A stretch of 64,000 nucleotides of DNA from Chlorophyllum brunneum (Eukaryota; Basidiomycota; Agaricomycetes; Agaricales; Agaricaceae): NCBI GenBank assembly GCA_963576785.1, contig OY756140.1, positions 3,720,001 through 3,784,000 of the forward strand, in the 5' to 3' direction. How positions within the stretch are numbered: position 1 is the stretch's first letter; every line of letters begins with the position of its first letter. The translations under genes and the position numbers were made by a program. The notes beneath the pieces were generated by a model. The model was not told where the DNA came from. It saw only the letters and a list, made by a program, of their open reading frames with translations, and searched no databases. This document shows positions 45,533 to 58,259 of the stretch, piece after piece.

Positions 45533-47545
45533 ATGTTCAAACCTCTTGGCCTGGTCGTTGTTGCCTTCTGTGGGCTACAATCCGTTGTTGCAAATGTCTT
45601 TCCTCATCAAACCTCACCTCAAGTCCCGTTAAGCTTTGCTAATGAACAGTATGATGCTGGGCTATTCTCCCCGCCATTCTCATCGTTATCAGCCTTGCCA
45701 CACACAGAGTGGGCTGTACTCTCCCATCCTCTCCATCCAAAACATAGTGTGCGAGTTAAGAAAACCAAATTCTGTGACGATACTGTCAAGTGCACTCTCA
45801 TTTTCCACTCAACTCAGCAGATTAGTCACACGACTTTCACTCTTTAGCGGTTATACAGGCTACATCGATATCCAGGCCCGACACCTCTTCTTCTATTTCT
45901 TCGAAAGTAGGAATGATCCTGATAAAGATGATGTTATTCTTTGGACAAATGGTGGGCCCGGATGCTCGTCTTCTCTCGGACTTTTCTTCGAGCTAGGTAA
46001 CTCCCTATCTCACCAACCCATGTTGAAATCCATTCAACGACATTCAAGGTCCTTGCAGGATCACCGACGAAGAAGGACCAAAATTCCATCCGGAGTCGTG
46101 GAACACGAATGCCAATATTTTCTTCATTGATCAGCCTATCGGTGTCGGTTTCTCTTACGCTGATTTTGGTGAAACCGTGGTATGTTCCGTGATACTTTTC
46201 CGTTCAAAACCCCAAGGCAATTATTTCGAACGAATAATTTAGTTCACGTCGGAAGATGCAGCAGTCGATATCGCAGCATTTATTTCGATCTTCTTCGACA
46301 ATTTCTCGCAATTCAAAGGTCGAAGTTTCCATATGGCTGGTGAATCCTATGGTGTGAGTGATCTCATCTTTGCACGCATGAACAAGAACCTCTTCTTACC
46401 GACAATCAGGGCCGTTATTTACCCCTCTTCGCCTCTGCGGTATATGATCAAAACGCGCTCAGAGTCGAAGCCGGTTTGACACAGATCAACTTGACATCTG
46501 TGATGATCGGTAAGCCGTATTGAAAACCTCATCAAGGATCCTAATGACGCATTTGGGATTAAGGAAATGGCATGACAGACGCTTTCAAGATGACACTGTC
46601 GTATTATGATATGCAATGCACGTTTGCCTCGGCTGAACCATTTGTCGGCATTTCCTCTTGCGTTGGCATGAAACATATCGTGGGTTCCTTCCGCTTTCAA
46701 CTGCCTTAGGGCTGCCCGGAATATCATGATGATGCTTCCTAGATGGACAGATGCGAACGGTGGATGAGAAAAGCGTGTGTTGACCACTTTGACAGTATTG
46801 ACTGCTCCACGGCCTACAATTATTGCGCAAGTATATATACAACACCTTTTCACCTGACGGGTAATTATCTATTCTATTATAAGTCTCTAGCTCTACTGAG
46901 TTGGTTCCGTGGCTAGGCAAAAATCCATATGACATTAGTAAGCCATGCGAAGGCAGTGTAGCAGATACACTTTGCTACCCTCAAACTGTGTTAGTAGTGA
47001 TCACATCGGACTTTCTGTTCGAAGAATTGATGTACCCCTCTCCAACAGTCACATCCAGAACTTCCTTAGCGACAAAACTAACCGCGCCATGCTGGGAGTT
47101 GACAAAGCCGTTAAAGGAAACTTTACTTCTTGCAACCAATTCGTCCACGCCCAATTCGGCACCGCTGGAGATATTCTACACCCTACCACAGACTATGTAG
47201 CCGCTCTTCTCGAACGTGGGACTCGTGTTCTTGTCTACGTGGGGTCGTATGATTGGATCTGTAACCATGTCGGGAACGAACGTTGGATGTTGGCTATGGA
47301 CTGGAGTGGGAAAAACGAGTTTGGCGTGGCTGAAAAGCGGAATTGGTTGCTTGATGGGAAGAAGGCAGGACTGACGAGGAGTGCAAAGGGGCTTACCTTC
47401 GCTACGATCGAGGGGGCAGGTCATATGGTACATGATTCTTGTTCTGTATGCGGGACTTCAGCTGATGGGATGTTAGGTTCCTCATGATAAACCAAAAGAA
47501 GCTTTGGCAATGGTACAACGATGGTTGGCTAGGGAAGATTTGTAG
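45533..47545 (+). CDS. Serine carboxypeptidase (S10, carboxypeptidase Y-like)
   Basis: A multi-exon gene. The signal peptide is [20 protein letters not shown] and a propeptide follows. The family motifs are in order: [35 protein letters not shown] (oxyanion region), [15 protein letters not shown], the nucleophile motif [28 protein letters not shown] with the catalytic Asp, and [17 protein letters not shown] with the catalytic His. The enzyme removes C-terminal residues from peptides in the vacuole or outside the cell. Stop at 47543-47545. At least eight short introns; some borders (for example around 46700-46740) are approximate. Confidence 0.85.
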
Positions 47546-47639
47546 TAAAACGTCACTGGATATACAAGTACAATGTCTGCTAAAAATTCATGAGAAATAA
47601 AGAGCCAAGTAAACGGATAGTAGAGTTTATCTAAGAATA

Positions 47640-49164
47640 TCAAATATGAGGGACGAACGAAGACCATGCAATATCAACCAAGGCGTCTGAAGGGAGATCG
47701 CGGAGAGTTGTGAAGGCAAGAAAGAGCAACGTCAGGCGTGCTACGATATATATCGGAAGGCAGACGAAAGCGACGCTTCCAAGGGACATCGAAACCGCAC
47801 CCATAAGCTTCATGAGAGCCACCCCAACAGGACCTCCCTTGGCCAACCGATACATGCCAGTACCTATTGTCGCTGGCAGCGGCTCAACTGCAATAATAAC
47901 GGCTGATATCCTCCAAAGAAGTTGTTCCGTGTGCTGTTGTTTCGTGCCCCCCAAATCATTCCAAGCAGCAAGGTGGATGGCGCCGAAGATGACGCTCATG
48001 ATCAGTGATGGAAAGACAGTGGCCCTCAAGTCTTCCGTGATATCGTGGTCGGCGTAATACTCGGGCACCCGATTCGCCCCAGCCGGTACTTGGTCATCGG
48101 TCGCCATCTTCCCGAGAGGGGCGAATAATCCCCGAAGAAGTTTGAAAGGGACGAGGAAAGTGACCAGGACCATCCAGGGCATCCAGCCCTCGACCCCTTC
48201 ACCTCCTTCCTCAACCTTCCTCTCTATCCAGTTCTTCTTTGCTTCCTGTTGTGCTATCGGCAAAGGAGGAGCATCCCCTTTCCTTGTGATGTGGAACGCT
48301 GTTTGCACATTCTGCGGCTTCTGCCACCAGAGGGAATAGGTGACGATATTTAAGATCGCAAAGGCTAGAGTCACGACTTCGAGCGCCGTCACGGTTAGAC
48401 CAGCCCCCCAACGTACAATACAATGGGTTATGAACCAAGCGGTTTGGAGCACGACAAGGAGTTTTGTGAGGAGGTCGCCTTTGCTCTTGTCAAAGATATC
48501 GTCTTCTGTCGCGCAAGGGAGATCGATGATGTTGTCGTCGATTAGTTCCTGCAATTGGTGGAAGGTAACCACGAAGGGAGGTTTTCCCTCTTCAACAAAT
48601 AGAAAGCCGCCCATTTGGATGAAAAATGCATGGGCGAGGGTCCATAGCTTTTCCTCTTCCTCATTTGGGCTGCGGAACCAGTTCTTCACAGCATGGGAGA
48701 GCTTTCCCCAGCTTGATTCATAAGTCCTGACTTTATGGCATAGTGAGTATCACGATCATTCCTCACAATAAACGGGTTGTCTTACCATTTCCGTGATACT
48801 TCTGGTTGTACATCCTCTTTATTCTTGCAGCCGCATATCTCTGCCTCATGGCCCATAAGGTCATTATCTCCGGGGCAACCATGGCGTAGAACATGGTGGA
48901 AAAACGCCGTCGAAATCGCGCCCACTGTGATTCCTTAGGACCGGGAATGTTAGGGTGGACAGCGACCCAGGTACAGGCAAAGATTGTAGCCAGACAGCTC
49001 CAGACAATGTCCTGGACGCTACGAAGGCGATCGGGTAGTTGGATATCGTCTGGTAGCTCAGCTCGCCTAGAGAGGTATTCCCAGTCACTTGCTCCCACCA
49101 GAGGGGCTGGATTACTGGGGGGGAGCCAGAACACGATGTACAGAAAGAGGAGGAGAAACATCAA
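47640..49164 (-). CDS. Polytopic membrane protein, mushroom-specific family (paralogue A)
   Basis: Two exons: 48786-49164 and 47640-48730, joined by an intron whose 3' end CATAAAG keeps the frame (G then TC, giving VRTYESSWGKLSHAVKNWF). Exon 1 starts with a hydrophobic segment (MMFLLLFLYIVFWLPP) and holds WSCLATIFACTWVAVHPNIP. Exon 2 has WTLAHAFFIQMGGFLF, LLVVLQTAWFITHCIVRW, LEVVTLAFAILNIVTYSLWW and C-terminal helices ending DIAWSSFVPHI. I know this as an uncharacterised basidiomycete family, with no established function. Paralogue B sits at 53588-55144, beyond the DUF6535 gene. Confidence 0.75.
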
Positions 49165-50606
49165 GAGAGAGATGGGGTGTATGCACCTTCAGAGGGTGAT
49201 ATAACAATAAAAGAGCCTGTTGGTGCTGTTCTTGGCAGCCCAAGTCATGAAGGATAATTGTATCAGGATGTACCTTCGGACCACTCGCGCACAGCATTGC
49301 ACTCCGTATAGCTGGATTTCCCTGCCCTGTTAAATTTATAGAACATCCGCTATAGCTAGGTTCTCGTGAGCTCTGGTCCCCATGCAGTACACACGTTTGT
49401 GGTTTTTCCTCAGAATGACTCACACGAGAACGTTTCTTGACGTGCATGGCTGCTGCTTCAGCAATGTCAAGGTAGTGATCACCAAGAAGGTATAACACAG
49501 CTTGAGGCTTGGCTCCGTACCCGCACGAACGTGCGCGATACCACATCAGAATCGGGTTAGAGCAATGATGTGAGACTGGCACGCGTATCTATTTTCGGCC
49601 AGGAGCGCTGCGAGTCAGGCTCTCACTGACACCCTAGCTGCCTGGGACGTAAAACCTTTATGGGCCGCTTACCAGGCAAGTAGGTATATAATAGGGCGGC
49701 ATAGTCCCCCGGGGCTAAGAGGCTTAAGCATGCGGTTATGCACTCCTTTGGGGTTGGCTGAATCACGTATTTATGACCCTGCGCTTCGAACATACACGAG
49801 CCCCGAGGAAACCCATAGATAATCTATTTGAACGTACGTTGTATATGAGCAACTCATCTCGCACTACCCACCGTGGCCCCGCAGTCCTCTTAGGGCAAGT
49901 TGACTTTAGATTTCATGACTCGGGTTGAGTGGTATGTTGCTGCGTAAGTTGGTGCCATCATCGAACCGTACGTAGTATTTAAATAAGAATAGCACACATA
50001 AGGTAGCATATTATTCTGTTCTGAACGACGCATCCAGCGTGTGATCATCAAGAGACAGGTGAGTTGCCCCAAGCGTATAACTTTAGGGTAGTTCGACGGT
50101 GACCACAGCTAAGGAATCTGAGAAAATCAATGGAAAATGGCCTCTGTATTTTTCAAGTGACGTAGACTCGGTATCTTTGAAAGGTAAAAACTTAGTTTGG
50201 GATAAGTGATCTAACGGCCTGTACCTTAGGTGCTATTTTTATCTCGGGCGTCTCGTAGAATCAAACATGGTAACTGATTTAAATCGATATATCTGATAAA
50301 TGTTGGAACGCTGACGTCGTCTAGGTTTTCGGACTATTTTAAGGTATGGCAGGGGTACTGTTCGGCTCTGTAATTAAGTACACTCTATCGGGACAGCTCG
50401 GTTGCGTATTGCTCAACCAGAGCTTCTCGGCTATGCCTAACAACAGTTGACACATTCTTATTCGCGTATAAACGCGTCATCGACTTAGCTACTTTCCGTC
50501 ACTTCCGTGTTTATGGGACAAATGCGACACCTCTGCAACCCGCTATAGAACGGTACATTGGGTTGATTATACAAACAGTATTATGACAAAGGCCTGGTCC
50601 CATATA
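49165..50606. other. Long intergenic region
   Basis: About 1.4 kb with no supported gene, RNA or repeat. Frames at 49112-49582 and 49890-50072 are short and unconvincing. Confidence 0.45.
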
Positions 50607-52676
50607 TCACACTAAGTCTTCTGGAAGGGACCTTTCAAAGGGACGAGCGGTTTGACGGCGACGTGGAGTGCGAGAGGTATCCGGAATCTTTGCGGGTTTC
50701 CAATGTTTCTGAAGCTCGCGATCAACAGTATCGCACAAGCTCGGAGGAATGCTTGATTGCGGGAGCATATCGTCACTAGGGTCATTACTGGCCGTGGGGC
50801 TCGGATGGTTCAGATCGGGACCGTGGTCAAGCGTCGGGCTGTTCTCTTCCCTACCACCGTACAACGTGTTGGTGCTCGATTGGGCTTCTCGGCGAGACGA
50901 TTCTCGAAGGCGTTGGTCCAGTACTCCGAGCACACGCTTCAATCTGTCTTCCAACGAAGGCTCATCATCAAATTGGATATCCGAAGGGGACTGGACGTTT
51001 TTAGAAACTTCCAAGACTAAGCGGACGCCGTTGGCGTCAGCTTCCTTGCAACGGTCCGTGCCCAAAAACCATTCGGCAAATTTTAGGAACTGTAACCTCA
51101 GCTCTGCGCAAGATCATTAGCGGAGGTAAGCGTGTCTAGAAAACCAAGCTTACCAGATGAGAGCGCTTCTGCGTCACGTATACTTTCAATGGGACATTTA
51201 ATGGAGGTACCGATGTATTGGCTCTTCTCATCGTAGTGAGTCTGTGTTTCCATGCCTTGATCCTTCTCAGTCAGAGGTTCGGAGTTACGGGATGAGTTTT
51301 TGATGCGGATGTAAAGTTCAACGCGATGCGGAAGTAGAGCGCGACGGAGTTTTGGATTGTGACTGACAAAGTGCTGGAGCGCATGAGCGTTGAGGAAATC
51401 TCTTCGGAGATTCCTCAAGTGAGAGGTCGAAAAGCGAAGATTCTCGGCGACCTTCCCTTCTGTTTTAATGTCCTCTAATAAACCCTTTTCCTCCGAGGTG
51501 ATATTGTCGCCGAATAGATCTTCGAAAGTTTGGGCCCCTCCTTTCGTCCCGTGAAAGTCCTGGAGGCAGGTGTGGATGATATGGACAGCGCTTGGCTGAA
51601 AAACCAGCTCTTCCATAGCTGAGGCCAGTCCATGCACAAGATAGTACGAGTATTTTTTAGAAGCCTGAGGCCCCCAGCGTTCACGTTGGCGGCGCCAAAG
51701 GTCATCATAGACCTGCCACGTATAATCTGTGAGAAGTTCAACCTGCTGATGACGCCATACCGCCATCTTATCTCTGAACCATGGCAGCCAACTGAATGGA
51801 AGGCTGCAGATAATCGCCATTAAGGCGCAGCCACGATGAACAACCCATGCGATGGGTGATTTGTAAGGGCACTGAGGAACGGCTAGAGTCGAAGGGAAGA
51901 TCCACCCGATTACCGATTGAAGGAGGGGCATTGCTGTGGTAAGAATAAGCAATGTTACTGAAACTCCGCTGACGATGGCGACTGGGACCGCAACTCGTTT
52001 GTTCACCGACCACAGGAGATACAGAAGGCCGATAGCGAAGAGAACGAGGGCACCTTGAACAGTCAGGAGTAGGAATGCTGGTACGTGAGGGACTCCCCAA
52101 CCCATAAAACCCTCGTACCGGAGCTGCCGAAGCGCGAGCGCATCGAGGTGAGGTCTGTGTTTGACATATTTACGTCGAAAGGCGGAGAGCCATTGAAGAC
52201 AAAGGGTTCCAGCTATGACAGCACTGAGGCTTAGAGTCATACTCAGGAACCACAACTGGTTTACTACGATGTCATGGTCCTTGGGGGTGAAATCTTCCAG
52301 GCTGCGCTCAGGCACCGTTCCTTGAGCGCTGGTGCTGTTGAGCAGTTTGACCATGTCGCCAAGGAGGGCCACGGTGGTTTGCTCTTCGTCTGCTCGGAGC
52401 CATTTGAAGGACTCGATCGTGAACGCGGTCACAATTCCCAAGAACAAACTGGCCTATCGGAGAATGTGAGCCCAATATGGCCGGATCTATTGAAGGACGC
52501 ATGGCACTTACAACAATCAGCAACCAAGAAATCTCATCTTTGAGGTCTTTACAAAGATCGTCATCGCTCTTGTCCACAACGTCATAACATTGCTCCCAGG
52601 GATCTTTGGGACATTCCTCGATAGGAAACCGGTATAGCTCATTTTCACATGTCCAATTTACCTGAGTGCAAATCAC
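50607..52676 (-). CDS. DUF6535-domain membrane protein
   Basis: Exons 52512-52676, 51154-52453 and 50607-51103 join in frame to 653 residues. PKDPWEQCYDVVDKSDDDLC and ISWLLIVASLFLGIVTAFTI, then ESFKWLRADEEQTTVALLGD, match the DUF6535 opening found widely in Agaricomycetes. Helices include NQLWFLSMTLSLSAVIAGTL with LQWLSAFRRKY and GALVLFAIGLLYLLWSV. The C-terminal half is soluble and charged. The start at 52676 is the best available, but a short extra 5' exon (for example the stretch LEVVDLSQFGKGPI near 52860-52815) is possible. Function unknown. Confidence 0.75.
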
Positions 52677-53587
52677 ACAGGTCAGTTTTGGATACCATTA
52701 ACAATCGGCTGAATTAGACCTTTGACAGTGGTGCCCTCCTCTTTTCGCTTGTGTAAGAACCAAACTCATTCCCCTGGTCCGTTATGAGCCTCTTGACTAG
52801 GAAATATGTCGACTCAGAACAAACCTGATGGGTCCTTTTCCGAACTGGCTGAGATCTACCACCTCCAATCCTGAACTGAGTAAAATGTGAGCACCAGCCA
52901 TGGGTTTATGTGTCTAGAAAAACTCACGATTTTCTGGATGGCTTCCATGGGTGGCAAGGGCGACGATCTTCGAGTTGGTGGGCTGGGGATCCAATCAACA
53001 AGTATATGAAGGGGCTTTGATACCCTTATAGGTTGCATTCCGCGCTTCCAGTAACCCAAATAGGGCAGCTCATGCGGCTGTCAGACAGTCTATGCGCGTC
53101 TGAGCACTTTTCTTGGAACACCAGAGGCGCCCTCCGGGGAGAAGCACTATCCGTGGCCGTACTCGGCCTTAAACCGTCCCCCGTTAAGCGTACTCGTCCA
53201 GAATCACTTCCTGATTTTATTGTCCACCTGGACTCTGAGTGAATGCAATACACAGGAGTGAAATGTGATGTGTTTTTCGCATGTCAATGCAGAGGCGCCC
53301 GCGAAGTCGGCATGGAGATCATTGGGGCTCCAGAAGCACCCCCTATTATGAGATTTAACTAGAAGCGGACAAAGAAGCCAACCGCAAATTAGGGTATGGG
53401 TAAGCCCCAGTGTGCGGCACGATACGGATCGGTATATATATATATGCATGCATCGAGGATGAGAGAAGAAAGCCAACAGCACCCTTAGAGACCCCAGGAA
53501 AGATCAACTCCTCCCACGACATAAAAACCTTAAGGTGAGAGGAACCGAATTATCCATTGTATTATCTGCTACTAGGCTTCTAGTAAT
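52677..53587. other. Region upstream of the DUF6535 gene
   Basis: A possible 5' exon fragment of the DUF6535 gene lies at about 52815-52860 with proper splice ends, but no start codon could be joined to it in frame. A run of TATATATATATGCATGCATC (53433-53452) is a short AT-dinucleotide repeat. No other gene. Confidence 0.35.
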
Positions 53588-55144
53588 TCATATATGTGGG
53601 AGGAAAGATGACCACCGAACACTCTGGTATGCGCTTCGGGGAAGTGCTCGAAGAGTCGTCAAAGAGAGGACGACAAGTGCAAGACGGGCAAAACAATAAA
53701 GGGTGAGAGAAACCATCACCGCGAGGTCGATGGCATCGTCAAGTTCATGTGTCCAAAATCGGCGATATATCAGGAGGACAACAGGCTCTGTCGTGATCAA
53801 CAGCGCACATGAACGCCATAACCACATCTCGGAGCTTGAAGGGACCTCGGCCTTCCACGATAAGAGGTGGAGTCCACCAAATAGGAAAGCAATACATACA
53901 AAAAGCATCTGGGAACCAAGATTATGTGCGTAGAACATCGGAAGTCGGGTGGAGCCTACTTCCACATCAAGGTCTACATCCCCTGCCATTTTGTAAAGCG
54001 GCCGGAGGAATCCCCGTAGGAGATTTACGGGCATCTGCCAGATGAAAAATTTGATCCAGGCAAGATAGCCTCTACCTTCGGCCATCCATAAACCCCATTG
54101 CATACGTTCTCTGAACCACGATGTAGACGACTCGTCTGAATCGATCACCCTCGGCGGTCGGCTGATTCGATTTATCATCGAGTCTCCTTCTTGACTCGGC
54201 CGTTGAGAATTTGGAAGACTTGTGATAGAAGCCAATCTATTACCGCAGCTGCGGCATTTGACAACACACGTCGTCTCTATTTTGGTGTTGAGGTCAATGG
54301 GAAAGGCGACAAATGTGCTTGGGGTTTATGCCACCATAAGGAATATGTGATAATGTTCAACATCGCAAAAGCCAAGGTGACAACTTCCAATTGTATCACT
54401 GGAAGTTGAGTGGCCCATCGCGCAAGGCATTGAACAATAAACCAAGTGGTTTGTACCACAACAAAGAATTTGGTAAGGAAATCTCCTTTACTCTTGTCGA
54501 GTATTTCTTTTTCGGTTAACGTAGGAATATCAATTTCTCCTGTCTCGATCAATGTCACTAGTCGGTTGAAAGTAAGCACCGTGATGGGTTTCCCTTGTTC
54601 TCGAAGGACAAATCCGCCCATCTGGAGAAAAAACGCATGTGCGAGTGTCCACTTTGGCGATTGAGCATTCTGATTAACTTTGTGAAACCATTGCTTCATC
54701 GACATCAAAGGTCCTTTACTACTACGAGGTGACACCATGACTGGTGGAATGTGAATGACTCCTCAAATGGCAAGATCAAAACACTTCCTACTCACTTCTT
54801 TGATGATGAAATTTATCGTTAAACTCTTTAACGATGGAGGTAGCAGCAACGCGTTGACGCATGACCCACCAGGTCATAAATTCAGGCGCAAGCAGTGCAT
54901 ATATCACAGTCACTGCTTGTCTTTTGAATATTACCCAGCGAGAATCTTTCGGTCCAGGTATATTTGGATGAACAGCAACCCAGGTACAAGCAAAAATGGT
55001 TGCTAGACAGCTCCATATGATGTCTGGGAGTGTTCGGCAACTGATAATGTCCGAACATTGACCCGCTTCGCGAGAAATAAGCATTGATGTCGGACTGGTA
55101 GGATGATGGGGAAATGTTGTGAAGAGAAGGAATAAAGTCAGCAT
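53588..55144 (-). CDS. Polytopic membrane protein, mushroom-specific family (paralogue B, frameshifted)
   Basis: Exon 1 (to about 54795) has WSCLATIFACTWVAVHPNIP and exon 2 WTLAHAFFLQMGGFVL, FFVVVQTTWFIVQCLARW and LEVVTLAFAMLNIITYSLWW, all closely matching paralogue A. After WWHKPQ the frame runs to a stop, while an open frame shifted by one base carries AFPIDLNTKIETTCVV and then GRGYLAWIKFFIWQ, FVCIAFLFGGLHLLSW and the terminal SVRWSSFLPHI. The shift lies near the C-run at 54321-54324. Either this copy is a recent pseudogene or a base is miscalled. Function unknown. Confidence 0.6.
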
Positions 55145-55319
55145 GGAATGAGATTAACGAAACGTAGCATTACCAGTAGCCTATATAATAACGTACGACG
55201 CTTGACCAGTTCACAGAAAATAGTAGTTGCCATCAAAACATCATTATTTGATATCAATAAAACCGCAGCAATTACCTATCTTATCTTAGCACACAACTCT
55301 CCATCACACCTGCGCAGCC

Positions 55320-56253
55320 ATGGTACTCTTACCACCCTTCAATCTCCCAGAAAACACAATCCTTCTGATAACAGACACCCTACCCTCTCCAGCATCATTC
55401 CTCCTCCATAAATCCCTCGCCAACCATCTCAAATCATCTTCAAACCAACTTAACAAAACCGCCACAATCATCTCAGTTTCCGAGGATTTTACTAAATGGA
55501 AAACAATCGCATCAAAATCCGTGAGCTCAAATCTTCACTCCCGTGTTTCCGAGTCCCGAAAACCTTCTTTTTTAATTTTAATTTTAGAATATCAACCTAA
55601 ATCATCAAATCGATTCGGGGACTCTCACATTCATCGAAGCCCATTCCCTCGTCAAACCTCCCGCAGCAAATTCCCAACCACAACCATCTCTACGACCCCT
55701 TCTCGACTCTATTGTCAACTCTTTAACATCAGCTTCAGATGAAAGCGGAAAATCCCCGCAGCATCTCGTTATCCTCGACGACATCACAACTCTTGAATGG
55801 ATTGGATTCTCGCTCCTCGACATTTCCCGATTTCTTCGCGCACTCGTTGTTTCATGCCGGCGCGTAAGTCCGAAATAGATCAGTATTCGCTTCATTTACT
55901 TATTCTGTTTCATGTATATAATAGGCGGACGCGACGCTGATCGTCCGGCATCACTTGGTAATTTCGGATGAGATTGACGAACTATTTTTCTCCCTGCTTC
56001 AAATAAGCACATATCACCTTGAGGTTCGGTCCCTCGCAAGCGGTCGGAGCGGCGCAGTGAGCGGGGAGGTATGTCCCGAGTTCTCGCGCTCCCGTTGACG
56101 ATTCTAACGGCTGTGCAGGTCGCGTTACATGCCTGCCCATCGACCTCCGCTGGCCAAGTGAAACTGTTACCACGTAGTTCCGCACTGCAATATCGCCTGA
56201 CAGATACAGGAGCAGTCTTCTTTGAAAGAGGAACAGGTGCAGCCGTGCTTTAG
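55320..56253 (+). CDS. ELP6: Elongator complex subunit Elp6
   Basis: Four exons. It starts MVLLPPFNLPENTILLITDT, then LPSPASFLLHKSLANHL, and an intron GTGAGC...TTTTAG joins AKS to NINLNHQIDSGTLTFIEAHS. Next come SPQHLVILDDITTLEWIGFS, then LLDISRFLRALVVSCRR and, after further introns, ADATLIVRHHLVISDEIDEL, TYHLEVRSLASGRSGAVSGE and ALQYRLTDTGAVFFERGTGA. This is the RecA-like fold of Elp6, lacking Walker motifs as usual. With Elp4 and Elp5 it forms the ring that helps Elongator modify wobble uridines of tRNA. Stop at 56251-56253. Confidence 0.8.
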
Positions 56254-56462
56254 GCAAACGGTCTAGAAGATTTCAGATGAAACGAAAAGACTACAATACA
56301 GATAGACACGCAGCACACTGCATATTGCATGTCCACTATCAGAGGGCACAGCATAACACAATATATCGCATACAGAACATGATGCCAGAGGTATATACCG
56401 CATACTGATTACGACTACCTTGCAACGATAAGAGCGCCCAACATAGCCCACCAACGAACGTT

Positions 56463-57734
56463 TTAGAGCTTGCCAAGATGAGCGGCGGCAGGGTTCTGAC
56501 CAGCGGCCTTGGCACGCTTGCGGAGCATTTGGGTGGACTTGTAACCACGGATACCTCCACCCCATTGGCGACGCTGCTCCTCATACTTGTCGGTGCTAGA
56601 CAAGTTGATTAGGTGGTGTTCCGGTGAGATATGTTACAAGACATACAAGTTGGCCTTGGCAGCGCTGACAAGGGTGGCGAGGTCACGTTGATCCTCGCCT
56701 TTGACGTCTTGAACGGCAACCACAGCCGCGGTCTTCTTATGGACGACGGTACCGAGGCGAGCCTTGCCCTTCACAATAACATAGGGGACACCCATCTTAC
56801 GGCAAAGAGCCGGCAAGAAAACGACGAGCTCGATGGGTTCAACATCGTGGGCGATGGCAACGAGCGAAGCCTTCTTGGCCTCGATAAGGGCAACGATGTG
56901 GTTGAGACCGTATTTAACGAAGAGAGGCTTCTTGGTATCCTGTGATGAAGGTGAAAATAGGTTCAAGATTGAAGATGTATAAAAACGCACGACACTTTTG
57001 CCCTCGGCAGTAGCAGCGGCAGCTGCACGAAGTCGCTCTTTCTTCTCCTGCTTGCTCTCAGGGCGGTACTTGTTGAGGAGCTTGAAGAGTTGGGTAGCTG
57101 TGTTCTTGTCGAGGGTGTGAGAGAACTGCGCAATGGCAGGAGGGACCTTCAGGCGCTGGTTGAGGATGACCTTCTGGCGCTGAAGGCGAACGTATTCGGG
57201 CCACTTGACAAAACGACTCAAATCGGTCTGAGGGCGGATGTCCTGACCTGTATGTTGTGGAATAAACACGGCACGGCCCATCAAACCGATAGCAAAGACA
57301 CATACCAATACCGAAATTTTTGGGGCTAGCCTCGAAGAGAGGGTTCTTCTTGGCTTGGGTCTTTTTGCTGGCGCCAAAGGGGGCGGCGGCGGGCTTCTTA
57401 CCGGCTCCTGGTTTGGCTTTGGGGGGCTGGTCATTGAGACGAAGTCAGCAACATCATTCAAAAGAATGAAGGATTGCGCTTCGGAGCTCTAGCGTCGTGA
57501 AGTCACAATGCACATGCAATTGCGACAAACGACCCAGCATACATGACAGACTCAAGTCTGTATGTGTCTTTCAAAGACAGCGATATGCTGCTGTGATTCT
57601 ATCAAAAACGAGTCAGCTGGGGGTGATACCGCATCTGAAGTGAAGACTTGCCATCCATCCCAATCGTAAGAATTCTAGGCTGGATGACGCACAGAACCTA
57701 GAGCTCGTCGGCGCGCACACAGGATGCTCACCAT
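56463..57734 (-). CDS. RPL8: 60S ribosomal protein eL8 (L8/L7a)
   Basis: The first exon is only the start codon (57732-57734). Intron 1 (about 295 bp) ends CCAG before [18 protein letters not shown], then [80 protein letters not shown] and [17 protein letters not shown], the L7Ae RNA-binding core. The last exon, after GTATGT...GTCTAG, gives [20 protein letters not shown] and ends AAAHLGKL with the stop at 56463-56465. Part of the large ribosomal subunit; high constitutive expression is expected. Length and motifs are normal for the family. Confidence 0.95.
57533..57590 (-). ncRNA. Possible structured RNA inside eL8 intron 1
   Basis: Within intron 1, two hairpins (a GTCTTTGAAAGAC stem and a CAGACTTGAGTCTG stem) are enclosed by a longer stem pairing CAGCATA with TATGCTG. 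Ribosomal protein introns often carry snoRNAs. No clear box C/D pair or terminal ACA arrangement was confirmed, so this is only a structural candidate. Confidence 0.2.
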
Positions 57735-58259
57735 TTTGTCGAGTGTTCTTGAGGATGTCGGTGGGTGGGTGCTAGGACGTCGACACCGTCTGATGGACGA
57801 CAATCTGAATTCCAACTCCGCTCGGAACTATCCGGTTGTGATTCCTTTCATAGTGCGGGTAAAAAAACACGAACACCTTGGGTCTCCGGCTCCGGAAACT
57901 CCAACATGAGATAAAAGCTAGATGGTTATGCAAAGGTCCCCACCACCACCAATGACGTCACTGAATGCGCACAAGCTCTCGCCAAGACCGGCGCCACTCG
58001 ACATTGAATACTCCCCGCACATTCTATACTGAGCTATAGTTTTGGTCACCTATGACGGTCTTGTAGTTCCCGTAAGCGTGGATCCGAAGTGCATTTGCGG
58101 AGTGTCTTCTCCTTATATCTCTGAGTTAATCCAACCCATCCGCCTTTCATTCCAATTCGTGGTCCTATTCTCCGGGCTCCAAGGCTGGGGCCGTATCCCG
58201 TATATATCTGGCTGCTCTTGGCTGTCTTTTCAATCAAGCACTTATAACCTATCTCAATC
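57735..58259. other. Divergent promoter region of eL8 and the DUF2156 gene
   Basis: About 525 bp with no gene. CCGGTGGT-like and TGACGTCA (about 57953-57960, a perfect CRE-like palindrome) occur; the palindrome may be a bZIP site. Confidence 0.35.
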
